Source of the DNA: Pseudofrankia inefficax
Lineage (GTDB): Bacteria; Actinomycetota; Actinomycetes; Frankiales; Frankiaceae
Reading direction: 5' to 3'
DNA: 64,000 bases
NCBI RefSeq assembly: GCF_000166135.1
Contig: NC_014666.1
Span: 2,666,001 to 2,730,000 of the forward strand
Shown: positions 46,941 through 55,926 of the stretch, in pieces
Layout of the letters: each line of letters starts with the position of its first letter
Numbering within the stretch: the stretch's first letter is position 1
Translations under genes and position numbers: made by a program
The notes under the pieces: model-generated
The model's database searches: none
Told to the model about the DNA's origin: nothing
What the model saw: only the letters and a program-made list of their open reading frames with translations

Positions 46941-48812
46941 GTGGCAAGTCCCGTGTCCGAAGCGGCGGGCATCGCCGATCTGGAGACGGTTCGCGAGCTG
47001 GCGGCGCAGCTGAGGGTCGACTCGATCCGGTCCAGCACGTCGGCCGGCTCCGGGCACCCGACGTCGTCGATGTCCGCCGCGGACCTGCTGGCCGTCCTGG
47101 TCGCCCGTCACCTGCGTTATGACTGGGACAACCCCAAGGACCCGGCCAACGACCATCTGATCTTCTCCAAGGGGCATGCGTCCCCGCTGCTGTACTCGGT
47201 GTACAAGGCCGTCGGCGTCGTCACCGACGAGGAGCTGATGACCGGCTACCGCCGGTTCGGCCAGCGGCTGCAGGGCCACCCCACGCCGGTCCTGCCCTGG
47301 GTGGACGTGGCGACCGGGTCGCTCGGCCAGGGCCTGCCCTACGGCGTGGGCGTCGCGATCGCCGGCAAGTACCTGGACAAGAGCCCGTACCGGGTCTGGG
47401 TGCTGTGCGGCGACAGCGAGATGGCCGAGGGCTCGATGTGGGAGGCCCTCGACAAGGCGCACGTGTACGGCCTGTCGAACCTGATCGCGATCGTCGACGT
47501 CAACCGGCTCGGCCAGCGCGGCGCGACGGAGCTCGGCTGGGACCTGGACACCTACGCCCGGCGCGCGGCGGCCTTCGGGGCGCACACGATCGAGATCGAC
47601 GGCCATGACGTCGACGCGATCGACGCCGCCCTCACCGAGGCCGACGGCTTCGACGGCCCGGTGGTCATCCTCGCCAAGACGATCAAGGGCGACGGGTTCA
47701 GCGAGATCGCCGACCACGAGGGCTGGCACGGCAAGCCGCTGCCGGCCGACATGGCCGAGCGCGCGATCGCCGAGCTCGGTGGCGAGCGCAACCTGCGCGT
47801 CCGCGGCCCGGTGCCGGGTCCCTCGCTGCCCCGGCCGGCCGCGCCGGTCAACGGCACGGTCACGCTGCCGACCTGGGAAGTCGGCACCAAGGTGGCTACC
47901 CGGAAGGCCTATGGCGAGGCGCTCGCCGCCCTGGCCGCCCGTGGAGACGTCGTCGTCCTGGACGCCGAGGTGAGCAACTCGACGCACGCCGAGGACTTCA
48001 AGAAGGTCGCTCCCGAGCGGTTCTTCGAGATGTACATCGCCGAGCAGCAGCTGGTCGCCGCGGCGGTCGGTCTCGGCGTGCGGGGCTACGTGCCGTTCGC
48101 GTCGACGTTCGCCGCGTTCCTGTCCCGGGCGTACGACTTCGTCCGGATGTCGGCGATCTCGCACGCGAACATCCGGCTGTCCGGCTCGCACGCCGGCGTG
48201 GAGATCGGCCCCGACGGCCCGTCGCAGATGGCGCTGGAGGACCTGGCGTCGCTGCGCGCGGTCCACGGCTCGACCGTGCTCTACCCGAGCGACGGACCGA
48301 GCACGGCGAAGCTCGTCGCCGCGATGGCCGACCTGCCGGGGATCAGCTACCTGCGCACCACCCGAGGCGCCTACCCGGTGCTCTACGGCCCGGACGAGCA
48401 GTTCGCGCCCGGTGGCTCGAAGGTGCTACGACGCTCGGACTCCGACGTCGTCACGCTGATCGGCGCGGGCGTCACCCTGCACGAGTCGCTCGCCGCGGCC
48501 GACCTGCTCGCCGCCGACGGCATCTCGGCGCGGGTGATCGACCTCTACTCGGTCAAGCCGATCGACACGGCCACGCTGGCCGAGGCCGCGCGGGCGACCG
48601 CCGGGCGGCTCGTCGTCACGGAGGACCACTGGCCGCAGGGCGGTGTCGGCGGCGCGGTGGCCGAGGCACTCTCCGACGGCACCGTCCCACTGAAGCTGCG
48701 CCACCTCGCGGTCACCGACCTCCCCGGCTCGGGCACCCCCGAGGAGCTCCTCGACTTCGCCGGCATCTCGGCGAAGCACATCGCCGCCGCCGCCCGCTCC
48801 CTGCTCGCCTGA
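46941..48812 (+). CDS. tkt: Transketolase
   Basis: A 623-residue thiamine diphosphate enzyme. GTG 46941 is chosen because GGAGGAGG lies just upstream. The N-terminal half has FSKGHASPLLYS, TGSLGQGLPYGVG and the ThDP motif GDSEMAEGSMWEALDKAHVYGLSNLIAIVDVN. The central part has AEQQLVAAAVGLGVRGYVPF with the catalytic Glu, and the C-terminal domain ends in SAKHIAAAARSLL. It resembles the shorter mammalian-type transketolases (~620 residues). Role: non-oxidative pentose phosphate pathway. Confidence 0.94.
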   Translation: MASPVSEAAGIADLETVRELAAQLRVDSIRSSTSAGSGHPTSSMSAADLLAVLVARHLRYDWDNPKDPANDHLIFSKGHASPLLYSVYKAVGVVTDEELMTGYRRFGQRLQGHPTPVLPWVDVATGSLGQGLPYGVGVAIAGKYLDKSPYRVWVLCGDSEMAEGSMWEALDKAHVYGLSNLIAIVDVNRLGQRGATELGWDLDTYARRAAAFGAHTIEIDGHDVDAIDAALTEADGFDGPVVILAKTIKGDGFSEIADHEGWHGKPLPADMAERAIAELGGERNLRVRGPVPGPSLPRPAAPVNGTVTLPTWEVGTKVATRKAYGEALAALAARGDVVVLDAEVSNSTHAEDFKKVAPERFFEMYIAEQQLVAAAVGLGVRGYVPFASTFAAFLSRAYDFVRMSAISHANIRLSGSHAGVEIGPDGPSQMALEDLASLRAVHGSTVLYPSDGPSTAKLVAAMADLPGISYLRTTRGAYPVLYGPDEQFAPGGSKVLRRSDSDVVTLIGAGVTLHESLAAADLLAADGISARVIDLYSVKPIDTATLAEAARATAGRLVVTEDHWPQGGVGGAVAEALSDGTVPLKLRHLAVTDLPGSGTPEELLDFAGISAKHIAAAARSLLA

Positions 48813-48827
48813 CGGAGCCCCACCGCA

Positions 48828-48883
48828 AACGAGCAATGCCTGGTGGTCCGCCTAGAGCTTCAACCGGCGACCACCAGGCATTA
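48828..48883. terminator. Hairpin downstream of transketolase
   Basis: GAGCAATGCCTGGTGGTC pairs with GACCACCAGGCATTACTC (17 of 18) around a 20-nt loop, 15 bp after the stop. It could be a terminator, or another dispersed palindrome given the long loop. Confidence 0.6.
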
Positions 48884-49002
48884 CTCAACCGATGGGACTC
48901 TCAGCCGAGACGCGAGCAGAGGGCCCGACGCTGGACAGGCGCGCGCCTCCGCACTCCTCCCACCCCCGAACCACGTTGGGGAGGGCGCTCAGCGCCCGAG
49001 CC

Positions 49003-49050
49003 GGCGAAAGCGTCCCGCGGGCGCTCCGCGCCCGTTCGGGACGCTTCGCC
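49003..49050. terminator. Long hairpin terminating the PH-domain operon
   Basis: GGCGAAAGCGTCCCG pairs with CGGGACGCTTCGCC (one bulged A), with an inner GGGCGCTCCGCGCCC stem. It is 12 bp past the stop of the minus-strand PH-domain gene. Confidence 0.7.
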
Positions 49051-49061
49051 CCCGCTCGGGC

Positions 49062-49598
49062 CTAACCGTCCGCTGGCTTGGGGGACTCCATGAAGGTCAT
49101 GTCCAGCAGGGTGATGTAGACCTGGTCCGGCTTCGGGATGTAGGGCAGCTTCTTGAGTGCCTGGTCCTGGCCGGCCGACTCCACGTTGAACTCGCCGTAG
49201 CCGAGGACCCGGCCCAGTGGGTCCCGGGTGTACGTCATGTCGGTGATCGCCTTGAGCGGCATGGTCTTCGCCTGGCGCACGAACACGCCGGACACCTTCA
49301 CCAGCCGCTTGTCGGTGATCATCAGGTGGTCCATGTGCCACTCGGTGATCCGCCAGAGGGCGCGCAGGATCATGAACAGCGCGATGTACCACAGCAGTGT
49401 GGTCACCAGCGAGGCGCCGTCCCCCCGCACCGACAGGAAGATGTTGACGGCCAGGGCGAGGACGACCGCTCCGACCGTCTCGGCGACGACGCGCAGCAGG
49501 ACGGCCCAGTGCAGCCGCACCATCGACACGAGCTGCTCCTGGGACGCCAGGTACTTCATGTCGCGGTTGGCGGGGTCAGGAAGCCGGAGTCTCACCAC
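49062..49598 (-). CDS. PH-domain (bPH2/DUF304) membrane protein
   Basis: A 178-residue protein starting at GTG 49598. Two hydrophobic helices (~35-53 and ~65-82) are followed by a bacterial PH-like domain: HLMITDKRLVKVSGVFVRQAKTMPLKAITDMTYTRDPLGRVLGYGEFNVESAGQDQALKKLPYIP split at its strands. This is the common actinobacterial DUF304 type, function unknown. It follows a 51-residue membrane-protein gene by 40 bp on the same strand. Confidence 0.88.
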   Translation of the reverse strand: MVRLRLPDPANRDMKYLASQEQLVSMVRLHWAVLLRVVAETVGAVVLALAVNIFLSVRGDGASLVTTLLWYIALFMILRALWRITEWHMDHLMITDKRLVKVSGVFVRQAKTMPLKAITDMTYTRDPLGRVLGYGEFNVESAGQDQALKKLPYIPKPDQVYITLLDMTFMESPKPADG

Positions 49599-49638
49599 GT
49601 CAACAGTCTCCCAGACCGGTCACGGGCTCGGCGCGGGA

Positions 49639-49794
49639 TTAGAGCGCCGTCTGGGTGACGAAGTTGGACACTCCGTTACCGATGGACTGAAGGCCGTCGA
49701 TGCCCTTGGTGATGATGCTGGCCGCACTGTCAGGCTGGGTCACCACGAAGAAAAGCACGAACGCGATGATCAGATACTTGACGATGTTGTTCAC
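49639..49794 (-). CDS. 51-residue membrane protein upstream of the PH-domain gene
   Basis: GTG start at 49794 preceded by CGGAGG at good spacing. The sequence begins VNNIVKYLIIAFVLFFVVTQP: a strongly hydrophobic N-terminal helix, then a polar segment SAASIITKGIDGLQSIGNG and a short C-terminus. The helix, ribosome site and stop fit a real small gene co-transcribed with the PH-domain gene. Unknown function; size fits an accessory subunit or small membrane regulator. Confidence 0.7.
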   Translation of the reverse strand: MNNIVKYLIIAFVLFFVVTQPDSAASIITKGIDGLQSIGNGVSNFVTQTAL

Positions 49795-49903
49795 GGCGGG
49801 CCTCCGGGCCGAGATGTAAAGGTTGCGGCACAAAGTATCGTCGTTGCGAGGCCCCCGGGGAGGCCAATCGCCCCATACGCTCGGCCTCGTGGTGCGGTCC
49901 CCG

Positions 49904-51205
49904 ATGACCTGGTACGACGACGCTGATGGCCAACGCCGCCTGAGTGAGCGTTCGAAGGCTACACCTGACGACCGTGGCTGGTTCGCCCGAGATCGGGCCC
50001 GCGTGCTCCATTCCAGCGCACTGCGCCGTCTCGCGGCAAAGACGCAGGTCATGGGCCCGCTCGACGACGACTTTCCGCGCACCAGGCTGACGCATTCGCT
50101 GGAGACCGCCCAGATAGGGCGCGAGCTCGCCTCCGCTCTTGGCGCAGATCCCGACCTGGTGGATGCGGCCTGCCTGGCACATGACCTTGGCCACCCACCG
50201 TTCGGACACAACGGAGAACGTGCCCTGAACGTGGCCGCCGCGGCGTGTGGCGGTTTCGAGGGCAACGCGCAGAGCTTCCGCGAGCTGACCAGGCTGGAGG
50301 CCAAGACGGTCGACGAGGCCGGTGTCTCCGGCGGGCTCAACCTCACCAGGGCGACCCTCGACGCCACCCTGAAGTACCCGTGGACGCGCTGGGGGAGCGG
50401 CGCGACCGGGCCGGCCGGCGCGGCCACGGGGTCGGGCTGCTCCGGGCCGGATCTGAGCGCGCGCAAGTACGGCGTCTACGACGACGACGCCGCCACGTTC
50501 GCCTGGGTGCGCGAGGGCGCGCCCGACGGCCGGCGCTGCCTGGAAGCACAGATCATGGACTGGGCGGACGACGTCGCCTACTCGGTGCACGACCTGGAGG
50601 ACGGCGTCGTCGGCGGGCTGGTCGACCTGGCGGCCATCCAGTCGCCGGCCGGGCGGGCCGAGCTCGCCGCGTACACCGGGGACCTCTATGCCGCGGACAC
50701 CGCCGAGATCGCCGCGGCCCTGGCCCGGCTCGCGGCGCAGCCCTGGTGGGGCGCGCCGAGCGTCGCGTCGGTCCAGGGGCTGGTCGCGCTGCGCCGGATG
50801 ACCAGCGAGCTGGTGGCCCGGTTCTCGGCGGCGGCCCGGACGGCGACCCGGCAACGGTTCGGCCCGGGCTCGCTGCGCCGCTACGAGGCCGACCTGGTCG
50901 TGCCCGCGGCGGTCCGGGCCGAGTGCGTCGCGCTGAAGGGCGTCGCCTGGTACTTCGTGATCGGCCTGCGTTCCGGTGACGCGCGCCGGGCGCGGCAGCG
51001 CGAGGTGGTCGCCGAGCTCGTCGAGCTGACGGTGCGGGGCGCGCCGGACTCGCTCGAGCCGCTGCTGCGGCTCGCGTGGCGCGCTGCCGCGGACGACGCG
51101 TCCCGGCTGCGTATAGTGATCGACCAGGTGGCGCGCTACACGGACGCGAGCGCGACCCGCAAGCACGCCGCCCTGCTAGGCCGCCCGGTTCCGCGTGCCC
51201 TCTAG
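49904..51205 (+). CDS. dgt: Deoxyguanosinetriphosphate triphosphohydrolase-like HD protein
   Basis: A 433-residue HD-domain enzyme. RDRARVLHSSALRRLAAKTQV, then RTRLTHSLETAQIGRELA and CLAHDLGHPPFGHNGERAL carry the H...HD metal residues, and WADDVAYSVHDLEDG completes the site. It hydrolyses dNTPs to nucleosides and triphosphate and adjusts dNTP pools. ATG 49904 is used; GTG 49889 or 49892 would add 4-5 residues. Standard actinobacterial neighbour of dnaG. Confidence 0.93.
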   Translation: MTWYDDADGQRRLSERSKATPDDRGWFARDRARVLHSSALRRLAAKTQVMGPLDDDFPRTRLTHSLETAQIGRELASALGADPDLVDAACLAHDLGHPPFGHNGERALNVAAAACGGFEGNAQSFRELTRLEAKTVDEAGVSGGLNLTRATLDATLKYPWTRWGSGATGPAGAATGSGCSGPDLSARKYGVYDDDAATFAWVREGAPDGRRCLEAQIMDWADDVAYSVHDLEDGVVGGLVDLAAIQSPAGRAELAAYTGDLYAADTAEIAAALARLAAQPWWGAPSVASVQGLVALRRMTSELVARFSAAARTATRQRFGPGSLRRYEADLVVPAAVRAECVALKGVAWYFVIGLRSGDARRARQREVVAELVELTVRGAPDSLEPLLRLAWRAAADDASRLRIVIDQVARYTDASATRKHAALLGRPVPRAL

Positions 51206-51609
51206 GCCGTGGTCGCGCCCCGCGGGTGCCTCGTGGCGGCCGCTGGCCCGCTGGTCCCCGCGGATCGGCCGTGCCAGCCGTACCGCCGTGTCCCGATCTC
51301 GGGACGGCGAGTGCGATGACCCTCCGTCGTCGCGATCGATCTGGCATGATCGGTACTGTCGCGATGCAGACAAGTACCATCGGCCTGTAGGGCTTGCGTG
51401 GGTCACGCTTGTGTGAGCGACAGTCGCGCGGTGGCACGGTTCTGTGAAACAGGGCCGGGTCGGTGCCGCGCGGTGGTGTCGCCACGGGCTCCCGCGCGAG
51501 CTGTGCCGCAACGGGGACCTGTTGCGCGACTGGGACGAGGACTGGGCGGGCCTCGAACGGGGTGAAGGTGACCCCGGCGGGGTCCGTGCCGTGTGCGCGG
51601 GAGGGATCG
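51206..51609. other. Region between dgt and dnaG
   Basis: About 400 bp. A GGTACT/AAGTACC stem-loop at 51352-51378 lies in an AT-richer patch that may hold the dnaG-rpoD promoter. The frame upstream of dnaG stays open, but GGGAGGG before GTG 51610 fixes the start. Confidence 0.4.
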
Positions 51610-53541
51610 GTGGCCGGACTCATCCGCGACGCGGACATCGCCCTCGTCCGCGAGCGGGCCCGCATCGAGGACGTCATCGGGGAGCACGTCCAGCTGCGTC
51701 CGGCCGGCGGCGGCAACCTGCGCGGGCTGTGCCCGTTCCACGAGGAGAAGACGCCCTCCTTCAACGTCAAGCCCTCGACCGGCGTCTACTACTGCTTCGG
51801 CTGCCAGCAGGGCGGCGACGTCATCGGCTTCGTCCGGGCGATCGACGGGCTGAGCTTCCCCGAGGCGATCGAGCGGCTCGCCCGCAAGGCCGGCGTCACT
51901 TTGACCTATGAGGGCGGCGGGACGACCAACCGGTCGGTGACCAGCCAGCGCCAGCGGCTGCTCGACGCGCACCGGGCCGCCGCCCAGTTCTACGCCGAGC
52001 ACCTTTCGACGGCGCCGGCGCGGGCCGGCTGGGACTTTCTCGCGGCCCGCGGGTTCGACGCCGAGGTGGCAGGCCATTTCGGCGTCGGCTATGCCCCGCA
52101 GGGCTGGGACGAGCTGTCCCGGCACCTGCTCGCCCGCCGCTTCACCGCCGAGGAACTGGTGCTCGGCGGCCTCGCCAAGCAGGGCACGCGCGGCGGGCTG
52201 GTCGACCGCTTCCGCCACCGGCTGCTCTGGCCGATCCGCGACCTGTCCGGCGACGTCGTCGGGTTCGGTGGCCGCCGCCTCGCCGCCGACGACGAGAAGG
52301 CCGGCCCCAAGTACCTCAACAGCCCCGAGACGCCGCTGTTCAAGAAGGCGAGCCTGCTCTACGGGGCCGACCTCGCCCGCCGCGAGATCGCCCGGCGCTA
52401 CCAGGTGGTCGTGGTCGAGGGCTACACCGACGTGATGGCCTGCCACGTCGCCGGCGTCACGACCGCGGTGGCGACCTGTGGCACCGCCTTCGGCTCCGAC
52501 CACGTCGGAGTGATCCGTCGGCTGCTGTGGGACTCCGACGCCCAGCGCGGCGAGGTCATCTTCACCTTCGACGGTGACGCCGCCGGCCAGAAGGCCGCGA
52601 TGCGCGCCTTCGAGCACGAGGAACGGTTCGTCACCCAGACCTTCGTCGCCGTCGAGACGACCGGGCTGGACCCGTGCGACCTGCGGCTGGCCCGGGGCGA
52701 CGCGGCGGTGCGGGAGCTGGTCGCGGCCCGGGTGCCGCTGCTGGAGTTCGCGCTGCGCGGCGTGGTCACCCGTCACGACCTCAACAGCGTCGAGGGCCGG
52801 ATCGCCGCGCTCGACGCGGCCGCGCCGATCGTGAACCAGATCAAGGACTGGTCGCTGCGGCAGCGCTACGCCGTCCAGCTCGACCGCTGGACCGGGTTCA
52901 ACGACGAGGCGTTCGTGCTGCGCCGGGTCTTCGAGCACCCGTCCGCGCCGGCCCCGGAGACGGGCCGCCGACCCGGCCGGGACGCGGCCGGTACGGCGGC
53001 GGGTGGCCCCGCGGCGCCACGGGCCGGCGGGCGCGCGCCGGCGGGCGCCGCGCCGGACGACGCGGCGGTGATCGTCGAGCGGGAGACCCTCAAGATCGCG
53101 CTGCAGCACCCGGGCCTGGCCGGGCCGATGTTCGACCAGCTCGACCCCGAGGTGTTCACGCTCGCGGACCACCGCGCGGTGCTCGGGGCGATCGCGGCCG
53201 CCGGTGGGGTGTCGGCCGGGCTCGCCGCGGCCGGGGACGTGCCGGCCTGGGTGGGCAGGGTCGTCACCGCGACCCCGCACGAGCCCGTCATGCGCCTGGT
53301 CAACGCGCTCGCCGTGGAGCCGATGCTCGTCGATCACGAGGTGGACGACCGCTACGTCGGCAACCAGATCGCCCGCGTCAGGGAACTCGCCGTGACCCGC
53401 CGGATCACCGAGCTGAAGTCGCGGGTCCAGCGGCTCAACCCGGTCACCGACCCCGAGGCGTTCAACCGTGACTACGGCGAGCTCATAGCGCTGGAACAAC
53501 ACAAACGCGAGCTCCGGGAACGGGGCCTCGGTGGCCCGTGA
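51610..53541 (+). CDS. dnaG: DNA primase
   Basis: A 643-residue primase starting at GTG 51610 after GGGAGGG. The zinc finger [11 protein letters not shown]...CFGC has Cys41, His44, Cys62 and Cys65. The Toprim core includes [14 protein letters not shown] and [17 protein letters not shown], and [12 protein letters not shown] is the RNAP-basic motif region. A Pro/Ala/Gly linker (~485-515) precedes the DnaB-interacting C-terminal domain. It makes RNA primers at the fork. Sits 76 bp upstream of rpoD, the macromolecular-synthesis arrangement. Confidence 0.96.
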   Translation: MAGLIRDADIALVRERARIEDVIGEHVQLRPAGGGNLRGLCPFHEEKTPSFNVKPSTGVYYCFGCQQGGDVIGFVRAIDGLSFPEAIERLARKAGVTLTYEGGGTTNRSVTSQRQRLLDAHRAAAQFYAEHLSTAPARAGWDFLAARGFDAEVAGHFGVGYAPQGWDELSRHLLARRFTAEELVLGGLAKQGTRGGLVDRFRHRLLWPIRDLSGDVVGFGGRRLAADDEKAGPKYLNSPETPLFKKASLLYGADLARREIARRYQVVVVEGYTDVMACHVAGVTTAVATCGTAFGSDHVGVIRRLLWDSDAQRGEVIFTFDGDAAGQKAAMRAFEHEERFVTQTFVAVETTGLDPCDLRLARGDAAVRELVAARVPLLEFALRGVVTRHDLNSVEGRIAALDAAAPIVNQIKDWSLRQRYAVQLDRWTGFNDEAFVLRRVFEHPSAPAPETGRRPGRDAAGTAAGGPAAPRAGGRAPAGAAPDDAAVIVERETLKIALQHPGLAGPMFDQLDPEVFTLADHRAVLGAIAAAGGVSAGLAAAGDVPAWVGRVVTATPHEPVMRLVNALAVEPMLVDHEVDDRYVGNQIARVRELAVTRRITELKSRVQRLNPVTDPEAFNRDYGELIALEQHKRELRERGLGGP

Positions 53542-53617
53542 CCCGGCCCGCGCTCAGTCGGCCACCAGCCTGAAACAGGGTCGATCCCGCCGAGAAGGAA
53601 GTGACGAGATTCCACCC

Positions 53618-54799
53618 ATGCGCACCCAGACCACCGTCCTGCCGCGCGTAGCCCAGGTCGAGGAGATCAAGGATCTCATCACCAGGGGCAAAGAGGCTGG
53701 CTTTCTCACCACCGACGACATCACGGTGGCGATCCAGGCCGCTGAGCTGCCGCAGGAGCAGGCCGAGCAGGTCCTGACGCTCCTGAACGACGAGGGCATC
53801 GAGGTGCTCGACCCTCGGGCCGACTCCGCGGAGACCTCCGACCTGCTCGCCCGGCGTCGCCGTGAGGAGGAGGCGCTCAACGCGAAGGCGCCGACCTCCG
53901 ACCCGGTGCGGATGTACCTCAAGGAGATCGGCAAGGTCCCGCTGCTGACGGCGGCCGAGGAGGTCGACCTCGCCAAGCGGATCGAGGCGGGCCTGTTCGC
54001 CGCCGAGAAGCTGGGCGGCGGCCGGCGGCTGACCGTCGCGCTGCGGGTCGACCTGGAGGCGGTGGCTCGTGACGGCGACGTCGCGAAGCGCAAGCTCGTC
54101 GAGGCGAACCTGCGGCTGGTCGTCTCCATCGCCAAGCGGTACGTCGGCCGGGGGATGCTTTTCCTGGATCTGATCCAGGAGGGGAATCTGGGTCTGATCC
54201 GGGCGGTCGAGAAGTTCGACTACACCAAGGGTTACAAGTTCTCGACGTATGCGACGTGGTGGATTCGGCAGGCGATCACGCGGGCGATCGCGGATCAGGC
54301 GCGGACGATCCGTATTCCGGTCCACATGGTCGAGACGATCAACAAGCTGATCCGGATCCAGCGGCAGCTTCTCCAGGACCTGGGCCGCGAGCCCCTGCCG
54401 GAGGAGATCGCGAAGGAGATGGACCTGACCCCGGACAAGGTCCGGGAGATCCTGAAGGTGGCCCAGGAGCCGGTCTCGCTGGAGACGCCGATCGGTGAGG
54501 AGGAGGACTCCCACCTGGGTGACTTCATCGAGGACTCGGACGCGGTCGTCCCGGTGGACGCGGCGAGTTTCCTGTTGTTGCAGGAGCAGTTGGACTCGGT
54601 GTTGCACACGTTGTCGGATCGGGAGAAGAAGGTCATCCAGCTGCGGTTCGGGTTGACCGATGGGCATCCTCGGACGTTGGAGGAGGTTGGTCGGGAGTTC
54701 GGGGTGACGCGGGAGCGGATTCGGCAGATCGAGTCGAAGACGTTGTCGAAGCTGCGTCATCCGTCCCGGTCGCAGAAGCTGCGGGACTACCTCGAATAA
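53618..54799 (+). CDS. rpoD: Principal RNA polymerase sigma factor (sigma-70 group)
   Basis: A 393-residue sigma factor. A short region 1.1-like part is followed by region 1.2 ([21 protein letters not shown]), region 2 ([38 protein letters not shown] split at its core, then [13 protein letters not shown]), region 3 ([13 protein letters not shown]) and region 4 ([29 protein letters not shown]). Complete regions 1.2-4.2 and the dnaG linkage fit the housekeeping factor. AAGGAA lies 17 nt before ATG 53618, rather far. Codon choice near the 3' end uses noticeably more T than neighbouring genes. Confidence 0.93.
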   Translation: MRTQTTVLPRVAQVEEIKDLITRGKEAGFLTTDDITVAIQAAELPQEQAEQVLTLLNDEGIEVLDPRADSAETSDLLARRRREEEALNAKAPTSDPVRMYLKEIGKVPLLTAAEEVDLAKRIEAGLFAAEKLGGGRRLTVALRVDLEAVARDGDVAKRKLVEANLRLVVSIAKRYVGRGMLFLDLIQEGNLGLIRAVEKFDYTKGYKFSTYATWWIRQAITRAIADQARTIRIPVHMVETINKLIRIQRQLLQDLGREPLPEEIAKEMDLTPDKVREILKVAQEPVSLETPIGEEEDSHLGDFIEDSDAVVPVDAASFLLLQEQLDSVLHTLSDREKKVIQLRFGLTDGHPRTLEEVGREFGVTRERIRQIESKTLSKLRHPSRSQKLRDYLE

Positions 54800-54904
54800 G
54801 GTGACGCCGCCGGAACGGGCGCTTAGCGCCCGCCGGCCACGTCACCTCGGGCGCTGAGCGCCCTCCAGCCCCCGACATCCGATGGCGTGGATGTCGGGGG
54901 CTGG
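54800..54904. terminator. Cluster of strong hairpins downstream of rpoD
   Basis: Three consecutive structures: GGTGACG/CGTCACC enclosing CGGGCGCTTAGCGCCCG (54800-54846), GGGCGCTGAGCGCCC (54849-54863) and a perfect 16-bp stem CCAGCCCCCGACATCC / GGATGTCGGGGGCTGG (54865-54904) with an 8-nt loop. The last is the most likely terminator. Confidence 0.8.
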
Positions 54905-55224
54905 TGGCGTATCTGGGTTGGCTTCGTGGCGGGGTTGCGCTGTTTGGTGGTGCTGGGTTGCGCTGTTCGGTGTTTCTGGGTTCGGCGGTGCTGGGTTGTG
55001 CTGTTCGGTGTTCCTGGGCTCGGTGGTGGTGGTGGTGGGTCGCCGTGCCGGCAACCCTGCGGTGGCGCAGGGTCATTTTGGTGGCGCGGGTTCGATAGTC
55101 TTGCGCGCACGATCGTTTGCTCAACGTGTTGGCGGCCCTGCTCGGCCTGCACGGCCCGCTCGGCGTGGCGGTGGGCGGGGCCAGGCAGACAGCTATGCAG
55201 GTAGTCCGCTGTGACGGGGGTCAC
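54905..55224. other. G/T-biased intergenic region with 38-bp tandem repeats
   Basis: The plus strand from 54905 to about 55050 is strikingly rich in G and T. It contains two 38-bp tandem copies (54949-54986 and 54987-55024) beginning GGTGCTGGGTTG. Frames here are low-complexity (Gly/Val/Trp/Cys one way, Pro/Thr/Gln/Asn the other) and not credible proteins. 55050-55224 is the leader of the response regulator. Confidence 0.55.
54949..55024. repeat. Two 38-bp tandem repeats
   Basis: Copy 1 (54949-54986) and copy 2 (54987-55024) differ at four positions. A degenerate partial copy (GGGGTTGCGCTGTTTGGT) precedes them at 54931-54948. Confidence 0.8.
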
Positions 55225-55896
55225 ATGGCAGTGGACGGGTATCGTGCCGATTCCTGGCGCGACCGGGGAACCCGGGTCGCGCTTGTCGACAACCATTCCT
55301 TTCTGCGGGTAGGTCTCGCGGCCCTGCTCGCCGAGTTCGACGACCTGGAGGTCGTCGCCTCGGTCGGCAGCGTCGAGGAGCTCGACGTCCATCCCGGTGT
55401 GCCACCGGACGTGGTCGTGACGGAGCTGAACTTCGCCGGCGGCATCACCGGGCCGAAAGCGGTCCGGTATCTCTGCCAGCAGGGCTACCGGGTCCTGCTG
55501 GTCACCGCCGAGACCGACGCCGAGCGGCTGCGGCTCGGCCTGGAGGCCGGCGCCAGCGGCTACCTCGGGAAATCCGGCGACGGCTCGCTGCTGCGGTCCT
55601 GCATCAAGGCGGCCGCGGCCGGTGACCGGCTGCGGTCCGACCTCGTGGTGAAACGGCTGAGCGCCCGGGCGCCGAGTGCCTCCCCGATGCTGTCCGCCGC
55701 GCTTGTCGAAACGGTCCGCCTGGTCGCCAGGGGAATGGACAACGCGGCCATCGCCCGTAGCCGTGGCGTGAGCGTCGGCACCGTCAAGAAACAGATTCAG
55801 GAGGTGCGACGCCTCTACCAGCGCCAGGGCCTGGACGTCAGTTCCCGGATCGCGCTGCTGGACGCCGCTCGTGGCCTCTTTCCCGACGAGGTCTGA
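55225..55896 (+). CDS. LuxR-type response regulator with Glu at the phosphorylation site
   Basis: A 223-residue protein starting at ATG 55225 after GGGGG. The receiver domain (~16-125) has VALVDNHSFLRVGL with a single acidic Asp22 instead of an Asp pair. VVVTELNFAGG puts Glu67 where the phospho-accepting Asp normally lies, while Thr94 and Lys116 (GYLGKSG) are kept. The LuxR HTH is at ~155-215 (VETVRLVARGMDNAAIARSRGVSVGTVKKQI). A Glu can mimic phosphorylation, so the protein may be constitutively active or respond to another signal. It stands 30 bp upstream of the type VII ATPase gene and is probably its regulator. Confidence 0.85.
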   Translation: MAVDGYRADSWRDRGTRVALVDNHSFLRVGLAALLAEFDDLEVVASVGSVEELDVHPGVPPDVVVTELNFAGGITGPKAVRYLCQQGYRVLLVTAETDAERLRLGLEAGASGYLGKSGDGSLLRSCIKAAAAGDRLRSDLVVKRLSARAPSASPMLSAALVETVRLVARGMDNAAIARSRGVSVGTVKKQIQEVRRLYQRQGLDVSSRIALLDAARGLFPDEV

Positions 55897-55926
55897 CCAC
55901 TGTGAGACACGAAACCCCGATGAGGC

